A DNA stretch of 64,000 bases from Chondrilla cf. caribensis. Lineage: Eukaryota; Porifera; Demospongiae; Chondrillida; Chondrillidae. Where the stretch lies: the NCBI GenBank assembly GCA_964020155.1, contig OZ026547.1, positions 2,733,631 through 2,797,630 on the forward strand, read 5' to 3'. Each line of letters begins with the position of its first letter. The stretch's first letter is position 1. The position numbers and the translations under genes are program-made. This document shows, piece by piece, positions 1 through 12,028 of this stretch. A model generated the notes under the pieces. The model was not told the origin of the DNA and searched no databases. It saw nothing but the letters and a program-made list of their open reading frames with translations.

Positions 1-62
1 ACTTTTAGCACTTGAATGCTGCTCACACCCTCGACGTGATAACTATAATACACATGTGCACA

Positions 63-127
<65 letters not shown>

Positions 128-163
128 GACACACACACACACACGTACACACACACACACACA
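63..163. repeat. (CA)n microsatellite
   Basis: Nearly pure CA repeat with a few G or T interruptions. It is the first of more than a dozen CA/GT tracts in the window. Confidence 0.95.
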
Positions 164-515
164 ACTTAGATATGCATGCATGTAGTATAATAGTATGTCA
201 TAAAGTGGGCCACACTATATACCTCTTTGGCACAATGCAGTGTTGTATACAAATTAGTATATTAAATTATTATGCATTAATTTTAATAATTCAATATTGT
301 TGCTACAGCTGTAAATGCGTGGAATCCGATCTTTTTATAATTAAAAGATACATTTTGGATTAATCGGCATGATCATAAATTATCGTGCAGAAATGTACAT
401 GCATTACGCTCATGGAACAGAGAATAATTGGATTTGTAAACAATTAAATCTTCAATTCATTGTTGGAATTTCTCTATAGTTTTCTGTACGCATAGTTCAA
501 TAGACTCGATCTTAC

Positions 516-601
516 CGTCTGTACAGTGTCACCGTTTCCACTCCGGTCGGTTCCTCTGCCTGCCCTCCAGAACCTATCAGTCCTCGCAGTAGAGAAGTCA
601 T
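516..601 (-). CDS. Candidate first coding exon of an unknown gene running off the left edge
   Basis: On the - strand an ATG at 599-601 opens 28 codons reading MTSLLRGLIGSGGQAEEP and onward, ending in a good splice donor (ACG|GTAAG, exon end at 516). The surrounding 530-680 bases are visibly richer in G+C and CpG than the neighbourhood, as expected for a promoter and first exon. The N-terminus resembles the candidate first exons near 27.5 and 56.4 kb (MASLLRTF, MVSLLRSS), which may be chance. I do not recognise the product. Downstream exons would lie left of the window, so this rests on start, donor and composition only. Confidence 0.35.
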
Positions 602-2060
602 CGTGTTCGTGGTAGTGGAACGAAGAACCTTCCTGCTCAACTTAGCGGTCAAGAACCCACTCGAAGACCGACTCCCAACCCGAAATACACGGGAAATTAG
701 ACATGCAACTGGAAATTAGAACCAAATAAACGAACACTTATACGTACTAAGCAAAATTAAACTTACCGTACCGTACCGTATATACACTCAGTCTATTATA
801 ATAACACAAAGTTCTATAACTTGACCGCCACAGTGACTAGGTAACTTGCTGCTTGATAGCTCTCTTCATGTTCACTAGCATGTTTTCTTCTGGTGCAAGG
901 GATCAAGGGGATATTAACAAAATGAAGAAGTTGAATTAGAAAATGGAAATCTGTATTTCTTTGTCCCTTTTGAGGAACCTTGAAGTTGCTTGCTAACCTT
1001 CTTCACTATCTCGTGCTCTTCTAAAGGGATGCCTTCCAGCTAAATTCTAAAGAAGGAGTGATTATTATAGTAAAGGTTCACTTCTGTACACTCTTCCAAA
1101 CATTCACACACAATCACAGTTGGTATTGATGGAGATTTAGGTCTTAGGGGCAGTGAGGCCATCCCTAACACTTACAAACACTATCTTTGCATACACGCAC
1201 ACTCACCTAGCTGTATAATATTATCTACCTCTGACATAATGTCCTCAAAGATCAGCCACCTCTGTAGATAGGTGATGGTGATCTTCTACTGGATTTGAGG
1301 CATTCTCTTTCTCAGGGTTGCCATGATGGTTTTTGAAGCTGGCCATCATAACCTAGTAATGTCAGATGTGACATGATTAAGAGGATTATATAAGTACAGA
1401 TACATTTCCACCACTGAGCTCGAGTGTAGCTCAACCTGGTACTAGTACAGTAGTGACATGAAGATGTAATTGCATATACACACTTGAATGCAATGCCATG
1501 TGCATGCACACTTGTATGCAGTTACATAGCTCAACCTGGTACTGGCTGATGAAGCATGGCTGAGAGCAACACTGATATGGCATATCAGTGTACACACACA
1601 CAAATGTACCTATGTGCACACCAGTACATGCACACATAACATGAACTGCTCAGGCCAGAAACAGCACTGTTGAGAGTATAATAATATTATGATCACTACT
1701 GATATGTACAATGTACAATACAGTCCAATGTGCTCAGTAGCTTGAAGGGTACACCAAATCTGTACTTCTTATCAGCAGTACTTACTGCCAGTACTGGTTG
1801 ACATAGTGTACATGAGCTAGGGACTGAATAAAGTGTAATCAGACGTATGTACTAACCAGGCATGTGTATTAACCAAGGTTCTAGCTAGGCAAGTTACACT
1901 ATAGCTGCAAGTGTACAGCAGAAATATTTTAAGAAGAACAATCATCATAATTATTTGTAACTGATGATAACCAACATGGTTGAAATACCTCTTAAATTAT
2001 TCAAAGTCAGAATTGGTGCACGTCCTGCTCAAAATATTCCCACTGTACACTTTTAATATA
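602..2060. other. Intergenic stretch with no recognised gene
   Basis: AT-rich sequence with short direct repeats (a GCTCAACCTGGTACT motif recurs around 1430 and 1530) and CA/TACA-rich patches. I see no splice-consistent coding region. Confidence 0.5.
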
Positions 2061-2061
2061 G

Positions 2062-2199
2062 TTCAGGATGGTGGTACCACCGATATGAATGTTCTAACCT
2101 GAACAAACCATATAAGACAACAATGGTTACATGAGACAATGGTACACGTTTTCCTATTATCTCAAGTGTAGTGAAATGAAGCTTCGTTCCAGAGACTAA
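2062..2199 (+). pseudogene. 3' fragment of a type 2 fibrinogen-domain gene
   Basis: The last ~46 codons of an FBG exon are recognisable by comparison with the intact gene ending at 55560: the GGWWY region, a CxC-like site, the asparagine-rich NNGY stretch and the terminal KCSEMKLRSRD before TAA at 2197-2199. A TGA replaces a sense codon after the GYM position and the reading frame is disturbed in the middle. No signal exon or upstream FBG sequence precedes it. The 3' flank to about 2300 matches the flanks of the other type 2 genes closely. Confidence 0.85.
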
Positions 2200-3052
2200 C
2201 ACATCAAACAACATTATACTCACTAGTAGTGTGTGAACTAGGAACTTGAGAAACACATACAATTTACTAGGTCATGAACACTCAGTTAGATTGTAAACAT
2301 GATTGATGCTACAATAATAATAACATTCAAAACGAATTCAAATCTTCTCACTTTGCATGATGGGATGAAGAAATATTCAATTTTAGTGTATAACTCATTA
2401 TAGTGATAATGTCTTCACGTCACATTGTACAGTGTATAGTGTACAGTCACTATGCAAATAATGGGATGAAAATAATTTAATTTATATCCAATTATAGTGC
2501 TTCTATTACAGTGTGTTTTCTTATAGTATTTACGTAGATATGTCACATAACACCCAACAAACTTATACATTAGTCACGTGACTGTCACATGGCACTGGTC
2601 ATGTGACTGTCATATTCTATAACATCCAGCAAACCTATACTGTCACATGACCTCCACCAACATATACTGCACTACCATGCAATTACATAACAGGAAACTC
2701 AAAATCAAATCATATACATACTGTGTAAGGTCTTCACACAAATGCTATTATATTCCATGCAATTGTATACAAACATCATGTTAACAATACAGTGGATTTT
2801 TGGCTGAGGATACAGAGTTAGAGAGAATGCAGAGAAAAGTGGAATCAGTAAAACATGGCATATGCTATCATGCTAGCTTCATACTCAGGTGTTTTTTCCA
2901 TGTCTGTGTGTACAATTTTTTGAGTTGTTTATCAAATCCATAAATATGAAAACTATTGGCCAGGTATGAGACTTTCATTGCACAAGTGTTCAACAAAACA
3001 GCTGTGGAGGGAAGCTGATCAGTTAGATACCCCCACTCACTCCACCACTCAC

Positions 3053-3716
3053 TGAGCATAAACATGTTGCTGTTGGTGAGGGAGTCTGGGAGGTAGTAGA
3101 ACTCGGGGAACACTTCTTGGATGTCATTTCTGTCTTCCCCAAAGCTGACCTCAAAGCCATTTCGATGCTAAATACTCTATCTGCTCAGTCAAAATGACCA
3201 TCCCACGAGAAACAAGATTGAGAAAATACAACTGTAACAATGAATACAGTAGATACAGCCATTGAATAAAATGATAACTGACATCACAATACTAATTATT
3301 TAATATGCTGTAAAGGGACAGTAGAAACTCTTTCTGACAAACACCCTTGAGACAAATTGCTATTCAAGATAAACCAAATCTTTCGCTTTGTTTGGTTTCC
3401 TGTAGCAGTGTATGTATATACACTATTATACAGGACAAAAGGGAAGGATCCCTTGTAGTTTTTTTTTCCACTTGATGATTCCCCACCATACATATATTGT
3501 ATTTTATTCTAGCTTTTGTATAAAATATATACAACATACAAGTTTCCAAATTAACATGAATTTATACAAGAAAAATACAGGTATGTATGCATAATAATCT
3601 TCAAACCTGAAGATGTATGAAGTACTGTGTGTACGGCTCCATTTTGATGAGGTAGGAGGCAAAAGTCATGGCTGAGCAGTAGTGGATTCGGTAGTGGAAG
3701 TGTTCTGGTTTGTTGA
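3053..3716 (-). pseudogene. BEACH-domain gene remnant (WDFY3/ALFY-like), two exons, degraded
   Basis: On the - strand, 3716-3607 is a clean exon: pyrimidine-rich acceptor ending TTTTTGCAG, then EHFHYRIHYCSAMTFASYL and KMEPYTQYFIHLQ, then a donor GTTTG. This is the BEACH motif FHYGxHYSSAM...YLxRMEPFT, closest in my recollection to WDFY3-type proteins. The next BEACH block follows at about 3220-3053: GHFD-x-ADRVF in one frame and then, after a frameshift, EVFPEFYYLPDSLTNSNMF (canonical ELIPEFFYLPEFL). The first part holds an in-frame TGA directly after FD, and its expected acceptor is missing. BEACH proteins are very large, so this is a fragment or a decayed copy. Neither the WD repeats nor the FYVE part is seen. 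Confidence 0.7.
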
Positions 3717-3823
3717 CTGCAAAAACAGAGGAAGAGACGTGGAAAAAAGTGACACTAAAACATGTGACAATCACACAATTTACATTCACAATTTTATCAA
3801 TGTGATGACATGAATTACATATG

Positions 3824-4167
3824 TTGTGTTTACTAATTTCCTGCCTTGTTCTCAGGCAATTAACTTTAACAATGAAACCTGTCTGGTGACCTGTGCTGTA
3901 TCACTGACCTGTGCTACATGGCATATGTACGCACATATTTCTCTTTGATCCTCCCCTCAACCAGGATACAAAATAAAATTTGAAATGCACTGAATAATAA
4001 AGCATACATACATACATACTTGTATCCTGGTTGAGGGGTGGATCAAAGGAAAAACTGTGCGTACATAAGCCATGTAGCACAGGTCAGTGATACAGCACAG
4101 TTCACCAGACAGGTTTCACTGTTAGGATTAATTGCGTGAGAACAAGACAGGAAATTAGTAAACACAA
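3824..4167. repeat. Long inverted repeat (148-bp arms, 48-bp loop)
   Basis: The left arm 3824-3971 and right arm 4020-4167 are reverse complements at roughly 90% identity. Both contain the blocks AACCTGTCTGGTGA, ATCACTGACCTGTGC and TCAACCAGGATACAA. The 48-bp spacer is AT-rich with CATA repeats. It fits a foldback or MITE-like element or an inverted duplication. It has no coding content. Confidence 0.85.
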
Positions 4168-4239
4168 TTCTATTGCATATAATATGTTGTATTGGACTAT
4201 GCGCATATTTACAGTATAAATAGTCTATCATTCACCACA

Positions 4240-4925
4240 CCAGGATATAACTATTACATACAGTACAACACATACAGATATACATACACCCATGTAATTT
4301 GATATGTACTGTATGTAATTTACATAATATACGTACTTACTTTATAGCACACAGACACATACACATACACACAAGTACTTTGATCTGTATTTTATGTATA
4401 CATACATTCTACTTTCTATATAAAACATACAGACACACATATTGTACACGCATACATGAACAGCTTGTGGACACACGTGCACATACTCACATTTCAGCAA
4501 CCAACAACTCCCTGAAATGTTGCAGAAGAGAATTAATGCTGGATGTTGTGAGAAGCTTCACTATAAGCACTCAATGAACAGACAGGAAACACTCAGATCT
4601 GTCAACAAAGAACAGACAGGAAACACATTGATCTGTATAACATGTAACAAAACAGGGAATGCCCATATCTGTACAACATGTAACAAATAGGAAACACTTG
4701 AATCTCTAAACATGTGACAAAGAGTGCAAAACATGCAACGAGATAGTCCACATGAAATATACAACCATGTCATAACCTTCATACATAGGAATTTGAAGGT
4801 AAACTGTAAACAAAGTGGTAGCAATCATGTTAATACAAGCTTGTACAAACTTGTAACCACCTTCTACAACCTTACTACAAGATACTACGAGCTTGTACAA
4901 ACTCGTAGCCACTTTCAGAATCTAC
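4240..4925 (+). repeat. TACA-rich degenerate repeats (GAAACAC / TGTACAAC modules)
   Basis: Short modules such as AACAGACAGGAAACAC recur from 4570 to 4690, followed by CTTGTACAAACTTG modules to 4925. The stretch 4675-4780 resembles 17235-17350, so this is a duplicated block next to each type 2 gene end. I see no gene. Confidence 0.6.
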
Positions 4926-4932
4926 TGCATGC

Positions 4933-5790
4933 ACTGATCTCATGTACAGATCTCATGTACAACATAGTACGTATGTACTGTGCAGTATGTAAAGATCTTA
5001 TGTACAAAACAGTACACACTGTACAGTATGTTAAGATGTCATGTACAACACAGTATACACTATACAGTATATGTACACATCTCATGTACAACACAGCACA
5101 CACTGTACATTATGGACAGATCCCATGTACAACACAGTACACACTGTACAGTATGTACAGATCTTATGTACAACACAGTAGACACTGTACGGTATATGTA
5201 CAGATCTCATGTACAACACAGTATACACTGTACAGTATGTACAGATCCCATTGTACAACACAGTACACACTGTACAGCATGTACAGATCCATGTACAAAA
5301 CAGTACACACTGTACAGTATGTACAGATCTCATGCACAACACAGTACACACTGTACAGTATGTACAAATCTCATGTACAACACAGTACACACTGTACAGT
5401 ATGTACAGTCCTCATGTACAGCACATTATACACTGTACATCATATACAGATGCCGTGTACAACACAGTACACACTGTACAGTATGTACAGATCTGATGTA
5501 CAACACAGTACACACTATACAGTAAGTACAGATCTGATGTACAACACAGTACACACTGCACAGCATGTACAGATCTCCTGTACAACACAGTGCACGCTGT
5601 ACATATGCATATATGTCATGTACAACACAGTACACACTGTACAGTATGTACAGATCTCATATACAACACAGTACACACTATACAGTATGTAAAGTCCTCA
5701 TGTACAGCACATTATACACTGTACAGCATGTACAGATTTCATGTACAACACAGTGTACACTGTACAGTGTATTAAGATGTCATGTCCTCC
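4933..5790 (+). repeat. 41-bp TGTACA minisatellite, array 1 (about 20 units)
   Basis: Tandem units of about 41 bp, each with three TGTACA palindromes spaced roughly 14 bp apart (GTATGTACAGATCTC, CATGTACAACACAG, CACACTGTACA). The + strand consensus has no stop codon in any frame, which explains the long cysteine- and tyrosine-rich open frames here; these are not genes. Units differ by point changes (GATCTC, GATGTC, GATCTG) and small indels. Confidence 0.95.
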
Positions 5791-5794
5791 CAGA

Positions 5795-6038
5795 TTCATG
5801 ACCATTGGCTGTTGTGCTAGTCAAAAAAAGTAACATCTGATGCTCATAATCACACTGTCTCATCCAATATGATATACAGTCTAGTCTGTCCCATTATGTA
5901 CAGTATACATAATATTTGCCCAATATGATGATTCCACACCACTGTATTTGCTAATATAGGCAACCACTAGATTACCAGTGTTTGGTAAACCAAATTAGTT
6001 CACTACATGTATTGCTATTACAATGTATTACTACATGT
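5795..6038. other. Unique AT-rich spacer
   Basis: Nothing recognised between the 41-bp array and the start of the three-copy duplicated block. Confidence 0.5.
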
Positions 6039-6738
6039 AAGGTCCCTCATTACCACAAATGGTCAAAGATGGTTCCAGTGAGATGACATGATCACGTAAC
6101 AAGTTCTCTTGTTATTTCAATTACATTGACCCACTAAATTGGAATGTCTACTCTTAATAACAATACACAACATTTCAATATAGTTCAGTCTATGAATAAA
6201 ATAATATTCTTTGATGAGATTACATTGAGGCGTAGCAACCTTATATTCACTTCAATCACATTGAGCCATAACATCTACTAACACCTTTAAATAAGATGTA
6301 GTATATTATGCACTATTCCATTATAATAGGCTCAGCATATAGCTATAGGGTCAACAGGTTTAGGAAGCCACAAGAATTAAAGGATTCAACACATGTTTAT
6401 TCATTTAAAACACAAAATGGAATATTACTTTCAATAAACATTGAACTGCTGCAGCCGATGATTTATTAGACTAACAGATTTCTGTACTGTGAGCTGATTC
6501 TTGTTGTAATTGAATTGTATGTCACAAATTGGAGGTGTACACTACATTCTTACTTCATCAGCACACAAGATATCCAAGAAAGACATTTAGCAACTACGTA
6601 TGCTCTTTGAAAAACACTGTTGTTCACTTCTACTCTGTGTTATAAACAGAAACAACTGTTACATTTCAATTTGTATGGGTTGATGTCTATGTAGACAAGT
6701 ATGCACATACGCATGCTTTGTAAGTACATTTATATAAT

Positions 6739-6938
6739 GTATGCACTTACACAAGTACTGTATGTACATATGTACAACGTATGCACTTACACATGTACTG
6801 TATGTACATATGTACAATGTATGCACGTACACATGTACTGTATGTACATATGTACAATGTATGCACTTACACATGTACTGTATGTACATATGTACAATGT
6901 ATGCACGTACACATGTACTGTATGTGCACATGTACAAT
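6739..6938 (+). repeat. 40-bp TGTACA-rich minisatellite, 5 units
   Basis: Units start at 6739, 6779, 6819, 6859 and 6899 (exact 40-bp period), each with GTATGCAC, ACACATGTACTG and CATATGTACAA. The equivalent sites in the duplicated blocks have fewer units (about 2 at 37211, about 1 at 43183). A related short array is at 13670. Confidence 0.95.
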
Positions 6939-7531
6939 TACAGCGTGAAAGGTACACAGGTGTTCATTGATTTTATGTTTCATACCAACTGACCATGTCT
7001 TAACCAGTATAATAGCATCTGTTGATATCATACAGTATAACACCACAAGATTAAGTTCTTATTCCATATATGTACTTATTTAGTAAATTGAAATAACACT
7101 CCGATGCCTTGTTTAGGATTCCCATGGAGAAAATTACTTATTGAACCTTCGACCTACAAATAATTAATCACTGGAGACCCAAGAATACAATAAAATTCAC
7201 TTTCTGAGAACACATCTAGAATTGAATGTATGGTACGTGTTTGATGATATGTGTTGCACCACGCTTCCACATACCAGCCCAATAGTGAGTCTGAACATGT
7301 GATTGAGTATATGAGTTCATAAGTAAAAGGTTTGAAACTGGGGGTGGTCGTGGGGTTCATACAAACCCACTCCCACAGACCTCGTGTGCCTGAAACTAGT
7401 TACTAACTGGTTCAAAGTAGTGCCATGGCCTCATTGAGGTATGAGGCAATGTTTTCTGCGATTTTGTTACTCTGTTACAGCACGTGTACAAACAACTATA
7501 CTGTGTGGCAGTGGTGGAGGTAACCTTAATT

Positions 7532-7753
7532 AAAGGAATGGCATTCTCCCCACATGACAGAGACAATGACTTGTATAGCAGTAAGAACTGTGCACAACCC
7601 TATTAGGGGGAGGATGTTGGTACAACAACTGCATGTGTTTACAACTGAATGGTATCTACCATCATGACAGAACACCCAGAGGAGGGGAGACAGTTCTTTG
7701 GAAGTGACCATTCACTGAATTTTGTTGAAATAAAACTCAAAGCTAGACACTAG
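7532..7753 (+). pseudogene. Decayed FBG-domain fragment (third subtype), copy 1
   Basis: The frame opens with KGMAFSPHDRDNDLYSSKNCA, the calcium-loop region of an FBG domain, then meets a TAG where a glycine- and tryptophan-rich region should follow. Later frames give the remainder and a terminal KLKARH before TAG at 7751-7753. There is no upstream exon. The same fragment, with the same early stop, is at 37898 in outline and at 43813, so the break predates the duplication. It is closest to the fragment at 12029-12469. Confidence 0.8.
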
Positions 7754-8340
7754 TGAAACTAAAGTCCTACCGTGTTACCATGGAAACACTCAGTCTACTA
7801 CATGCATAAGTCAAGGGGCAGTGAGGTACACCAAATACAAAACAAATTGTTTATAGAAATTTTGGCCATATTTCAATATCAGTACATTGAAACATGATAC
7901 CTCATTGATTGGAATACATTCCTTGAAGAAAATTGTTTATAGAGCCTTATACCCATCACTGGATACACAGAGCACATGAAAATTCACTTTCTGAAAACAC
8001 AACGTAAGCTTTATTCAGTCAGAATAAAAGGTTACATCTGGTGTAATACCATAGCGACCTCCATCCTGTCATGACATCTCAAGTCCCACCTGCTCATTCA
8101 CCAGTTTGAAACAAAAACAATGTTTTTCCTTCGTAATTTTTCAGTCCATCACAACTGCCAATCATAACAATCGCAAACTACAAAGTGCTCGAATATGTTG
8201 ATTGAGTTTTATACATGAAATTTGACACAAATTAATGCATTTCAGGTGTAGAGCCACCATCTTTTCTGGGTCATCCCCACATACAGAGTACCAATCACTC
8301 CACTCTGCGATATTTCAAATGATCAGTATCACTGAACGAC

Positions 8341-8995
8341 CAAGTGTTACCAATGACATCAACTAAGCTCACATGTTGAATGACATAATGTGGGGCAAAT
8401 TTGAAACTGCCATATGTGCACAGATACAGGTCTTTTGCAAGATTGACTGAGTCTGAGCTAGTATATATAAATTGTAACTTAATACAGATTGTTCAGTTCA
8501 TTACTAAATAAACAAGAGTTCTCTAGAGCACATACCTCACACACCACATGTGCTACCTAATTGAGCATTGATACCTGTATGAACACTGTTCATAACATAT
8601 CAACAACTGCACAAATGTAGTGATTATGAACACTGCATGGTGCTAGTAAGTTTGTGTATGTATGACTGCACAGAGGTTGTGTTTAATATAGGAACATCAT
8701 GTACTGATTGTGCGGTTTATATAGTATAACAGACGGACAACACTGATCAGTTCACCACAGTGCACAAGTCAAGGGGCAGTGAAGTATACCAACTACTGGG
8801 CAAATTGCTTATAGAAATGGTTGACTTATTCAATAGATCATTTCATTGGCCTTGTTAATAGGAATACCTTCTTTGAAGAAAATTGTTTATATCCCCTTAA
8901 ACCTATCATTGGAGACACACGAATACAATAAAATTTACTTTCTGCACAACAACACAACACACACCACTTGTTATTCCTTCAGAAAGGAGGGTGGC
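8341..8995. other. Non-coding flank upstream of the first type 1 gene
   Basis: Contains a repeated block (CACAGAGGTTGTGTTTAATA to GAATACAATAAAATT) that is also present at about 10860-11350 and 44870-45300. No gene is seen. Confidence 0.6.
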
Positions 8996-9174
8996 ATCAG
9001 GTGTGTTAGCAAGGTAACCAACATATTGTCATGGCAATACAACTCCCACATGTACACACCCACTAACCAATGCTATAAAAGAACACCACTCAACACACAG
9101 AAACAACAAGTAAGAGAGATCAAGGAGAAAGAGAACACTGACTATAGAGAACGTTACAGCTCAGGAACAAGAAC
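8996..9174 (+). promoter_or_regulatory. Type 1 FBG promoter: CCAAT and TATA box
   Basis: CCAAT at 9067-9071 lies 2 bp before TATAAAA at 9074-9080, 94 bp upstream of the ATG. The block from GTGTGTTA(G/C)CAAGGTAACC through the TATA box to the ATG is strongly conserved before every MINF-type exon (29.7, 45.4, 47.7, 49.3 kb), which supports a shared promoter. The 5' UTR is rich in GAGA and ACAACAAG motifs. Confidence 0.75.
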
Positions 9175-10530
9175 ATGATCAACTTTATTTGTGGGTCAAC
9201 AACTATTGCCATACTTCTACTAGCTACTACAGCATATGGACAATGTGAGTTGAATACACACTCAATTATGGTACATGGCAGAAAACAAAATAATATATAG
9301 AATATGGGTGTCAGCTGCATAATTATGTGCATGAATTAATGGAATATGGGCGGTTTGTAAAAATGTACGAAATAGAAATTAAACAGCAGTACTTTAGAGA
9401 AAGTATGGGTGTCATATCACAGACATTCGTAAGTAAATTTGATGCTCATAACACCTTCCTCCTGAGAGTGGTCTGAATACCAACCTGTCACATACATTCA
9501 TTGGATTTAGCCTAAAACCCTGATTTTGATAAAAGCGATTTTAAATTGTTATTCATCTTATTGCTATATATGGGACTATTCAAACCACATACATTGTCAA
9601 GTACTTCATCATATAGTGTGTACAATTTTTTATTATACATTACATACATTTACAAGTACAGGTGTTTTTCTACAAATATGCCGAGAGAAATAAGACACGC
9701 AGGTGTATGTATGGACATAGTACGTTCAGTTTTACTGGCATATACCATACATAAAGTATGTACCTCAATGTCTGGATTATCACACATTTGGACACATGTA
9801 TTGTGTAACACCTTACTCACTACACAACACACACGTTATAGTGACTACTCTATCCTACATACGTACTGGGCATATTTGCACAGGTCCATCAACACCTGCT
9901 AAACGTAGAGAGGCCTATCTGAATGGGTGCAGGAAAGATGGAGTCTACACTATAGACCCTGGTTGTGGAAAACCATTTAATGTCTTCTGCGATATGAAGA
10001 ATGGAGGGTGGATTGTCTTCCAGTCAAGAATGGATGGGTCTGAGGATTTCTACAGGAACTGGGCAGACTACGTAGCAGGGTTTGGACAACCAAAGGGTGA
10101 ACACTGGCTTGGCTTGGAGAAACTTGTTTGCCTCACCACCAGAAGACCGAGAACAGAACTAAGAGTCGATTTGGCCGACTACGAAGGGAACTACAAATAT
10201 GCTCAATATTCCTTCTTCTCTGTTGGCAACAGTGGAACAAGCTACAGACTTAACATAGCAGGTTATACAGGAACTGCTGGAGACTCACTAACCTATCATA
10301 ATGGCATGCAGTTCACTACTAAAGATAGAGACAATGATCAGTATAGTGGGAACTGTGCTACTACTGGAGGATGGCGAGGAGCATGGTGGTACAAACAATG
10401 TGCTAATTCGAACCTCAATGGTCTGTATCGTAGTGGACTGAGTGGTGGTCAAGGAGTGGTTTGGTACCACTTTCTCGACAATAACATTTCTCTGAAGTTT
10501 GCTCAAATGAAGTTACGTTTCCGCGACTAA
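9175..10530 (+). CDS. Secreted fibrinogen-related protein, type 1 (238 aa, 2 exons)
   Basis: Exons are 9175-9244 and 9884-10530, joined through a phase-1 intron (CAAT|GTGAGT ... CACAG|GTCC) that rebuilds a Cys codon. Residues 1-23 (MINFICGSTTIAILLLATTAYGQ) are a signal peptide, so the product is predicted to be secreted. Residues ~35-238 are an FBG domain: GVYTIDPG, CDMKNGGW (59-66), WADYVAGFG, DRDND calcium loop (171-175), NCA (180-182), WWYxxC (191-196) and terminal KLRFRD. FBG lectins of ficolin or FREP type bind acetylated or sugar ligands; the ligand here is unknown. Oddity: the other type 1 genes have VKECREAY where this one has AKRREAY, so a conserved N-terminal cysteine is lost and one residue is missing. 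The product has only the FBG domain, without collagen or Ig parts. Confidence 0.92.
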
Positions 10531-11456
10531 CAACAACCAATGGTCATAAACACACTGTGTGCAATCATAGAATTAATGGAAACACACAATAACTAACTCT
10601 ACACATACACTAACATTAGGTAGATTGGCTTATATTTACCATGTGTGCTATGATCAATGATGTAATCCTTTGATGTGTGAATTTAATGACATTCATTACA
10701 GGAAGTGATAATGTGGGAACCAGAACATGATTTGTAACAATAATATCATTACAAATATACACATAATATTATTGTACAATGTCCTGCTATTTTGGTGAGG
10801 CAGGGCAGTATGACATAAAATCACATCTCATTTTAGAATGAAACCTACTAGAATGCTTCAAAACATTAATTGCATACAGTATAACACCACATATACTTAT
10901 TAGGTAAATTGAAATAATACTCCGATACCTTGCTTAGTATTCCCATGGAAAAAATTGTTCATTGAACCTTACACCTATAAATAATCACTGGAGACACAAG
11001 AATACATGATTGCACAGAGGTTGTGTTTAATATAGAAACATCACGTGCTGATTGTGAGGTTTATATAGTATGACAGACGGACAACACTGATCAGTTCACC
11101 ACAGTGCATAAGTCAATGGGCAGTGAAGTATACCAACTACCAGGCAAATTGCTTATAGAAATGTTTGACTTATTCAATAAATTAATACATTAAAATATGA
11201 CACCTCGTTGATAGGAATACATTCTTTGAAGAAAATTATGTATAGACCCTTTAACCTATCATTGGAGACTCAAGAATACAATAAAATTCACTTTCTGAAA
11301 ACACAACACACACCACTTGTTTTTCACTCAGGACAGAGGGTGACATCAGGTGTGTTATGTGTTGCATATAGACTATATTGATTATGTACGTATATACAAA
11401 TTGGACACAATACATACATATTATGCATATAAAATGTTATGAGTCAGTAGAGATTG
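10531..11456. other. 3' flank of the type 1 gene and truncated upstream-type block
   Basis: 10531-10800 is repeated after the FBG copies at 23249 and 50822. 10860-11350 repeats the sequence that normally lies upstream of a type 1 promoter, but it stops before any TATA box and runs into the 41-bp array. No gene is seen. Confidence 0.65.
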
Positions 11457-12028
11457 TACAGGTCTCATGTACAACACAGTATACACTGTACGTATGTACA
11501 GATGACCTATATATTAGTGCTGGGTCGATTAATCAATTAATCGATTAATCAATCAATATTCACTTCAAATCTGATTATCGTTAACAGTGCAAGCAAATAG
11601 ATTAATCACAGGAAGGAATTAAGTGAGTAGACCAGGAAGCCACCCCCATCTTATTACCCAAAACCTTTACTTCATGAGTTCAATTTTGTACTTCATGAGT
11701 ACCTATATTGTGAAAAAGGCTCTGTGGATTTCATGTCATGTCTATTGGATGACCACTTAGTCTAATAAAGTGAGAGTGGTTTCCGGTTACCCCCACTTAA
11801 TTACTTCTGGTGATTAATCGATTAATCAATCGTTCACTGTATACTGATTATCAATTTGTAAATTTCAGCCGATTCCCAACCCTAATATATATATACAACA
11901 CAGTATACACTGTACAGTACATACAAATCGCATGTACAACACAGTATTATGCTGTACGGTGTGTACGGATATCGTATACAACACAGTACAGATTGTACAG
12001 TATGTACAGATCTCATGCATGTACTAAA
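11457..12028 (+). repeat. 41-bp TGTACA minisatellite, array 2, split by a MITE
   Basis: Array units occupy 11457-11508 and 11890-12028. The two halves join logically across the MITE (GATGAC then TATACAACACAG), so the array is older than the insertion. Its right end passes directly into FBG codons (WLGLEKIHCL). Confidence 0.85.
11515..11885. mobile_element. MITE-like element with hAT-style ends
   Basis: The left end TAGTGCTGGGTCGATT and the reverse complement of the right end, TAGGGTTGGGAATCGG, form imperfect inverted termini of the kind seen in hAT non-autonomous elements. The interior is about 370 bp with ATTAATCGATTAATC near both ends and no coding sequence. Related sequence (CACCAGAAGT...CCACTCCCACTT) lies in the introns at 15.0 and 53.8 kb. 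AT-rich flanks make the exact target duplication unreadable. Confidence 0.55.

Larger units (their letters stand above)
6040..8340 (+). repeat. Segmental duplication block, copy 1 of 3
   Basis: Collinear with 36555-38685 and, for its latter part, with 43180-44960. It holds the 40-bp minisatellite at 6739, a decayed FBG fragment at 7532-7753 and a long non-coding tail (for example AGAGCCACCATC near 8250). The copies differ in minisatellite number and small indels. I see no other gene in it. Confidence 0.85.

Noticed and set aside
4724..5692. Open frame of 322 codons with a tyrosine- and cysteine-rich repeating pattern
   Set aside because: It is a by-product of the 41-bp repeat, whose consensus has no + strand stop in any frame. 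Several frames are open at once and no signal or splice context supports it. The same holds for the frames at 41443-42283 and 46737-47120.
4933..5790. CRISPR-like array
   Set aside because: Units are contiguous with no unique spacers, and the DNA is clearly animal with introns and TATA promoters. It is a minisatellite.
9546..9902. 118-codon frame in the intron of the first type 1 gene
   Set aside because: It lies within the phase-1 intron and is not conserved in frame in the paralogous introns.
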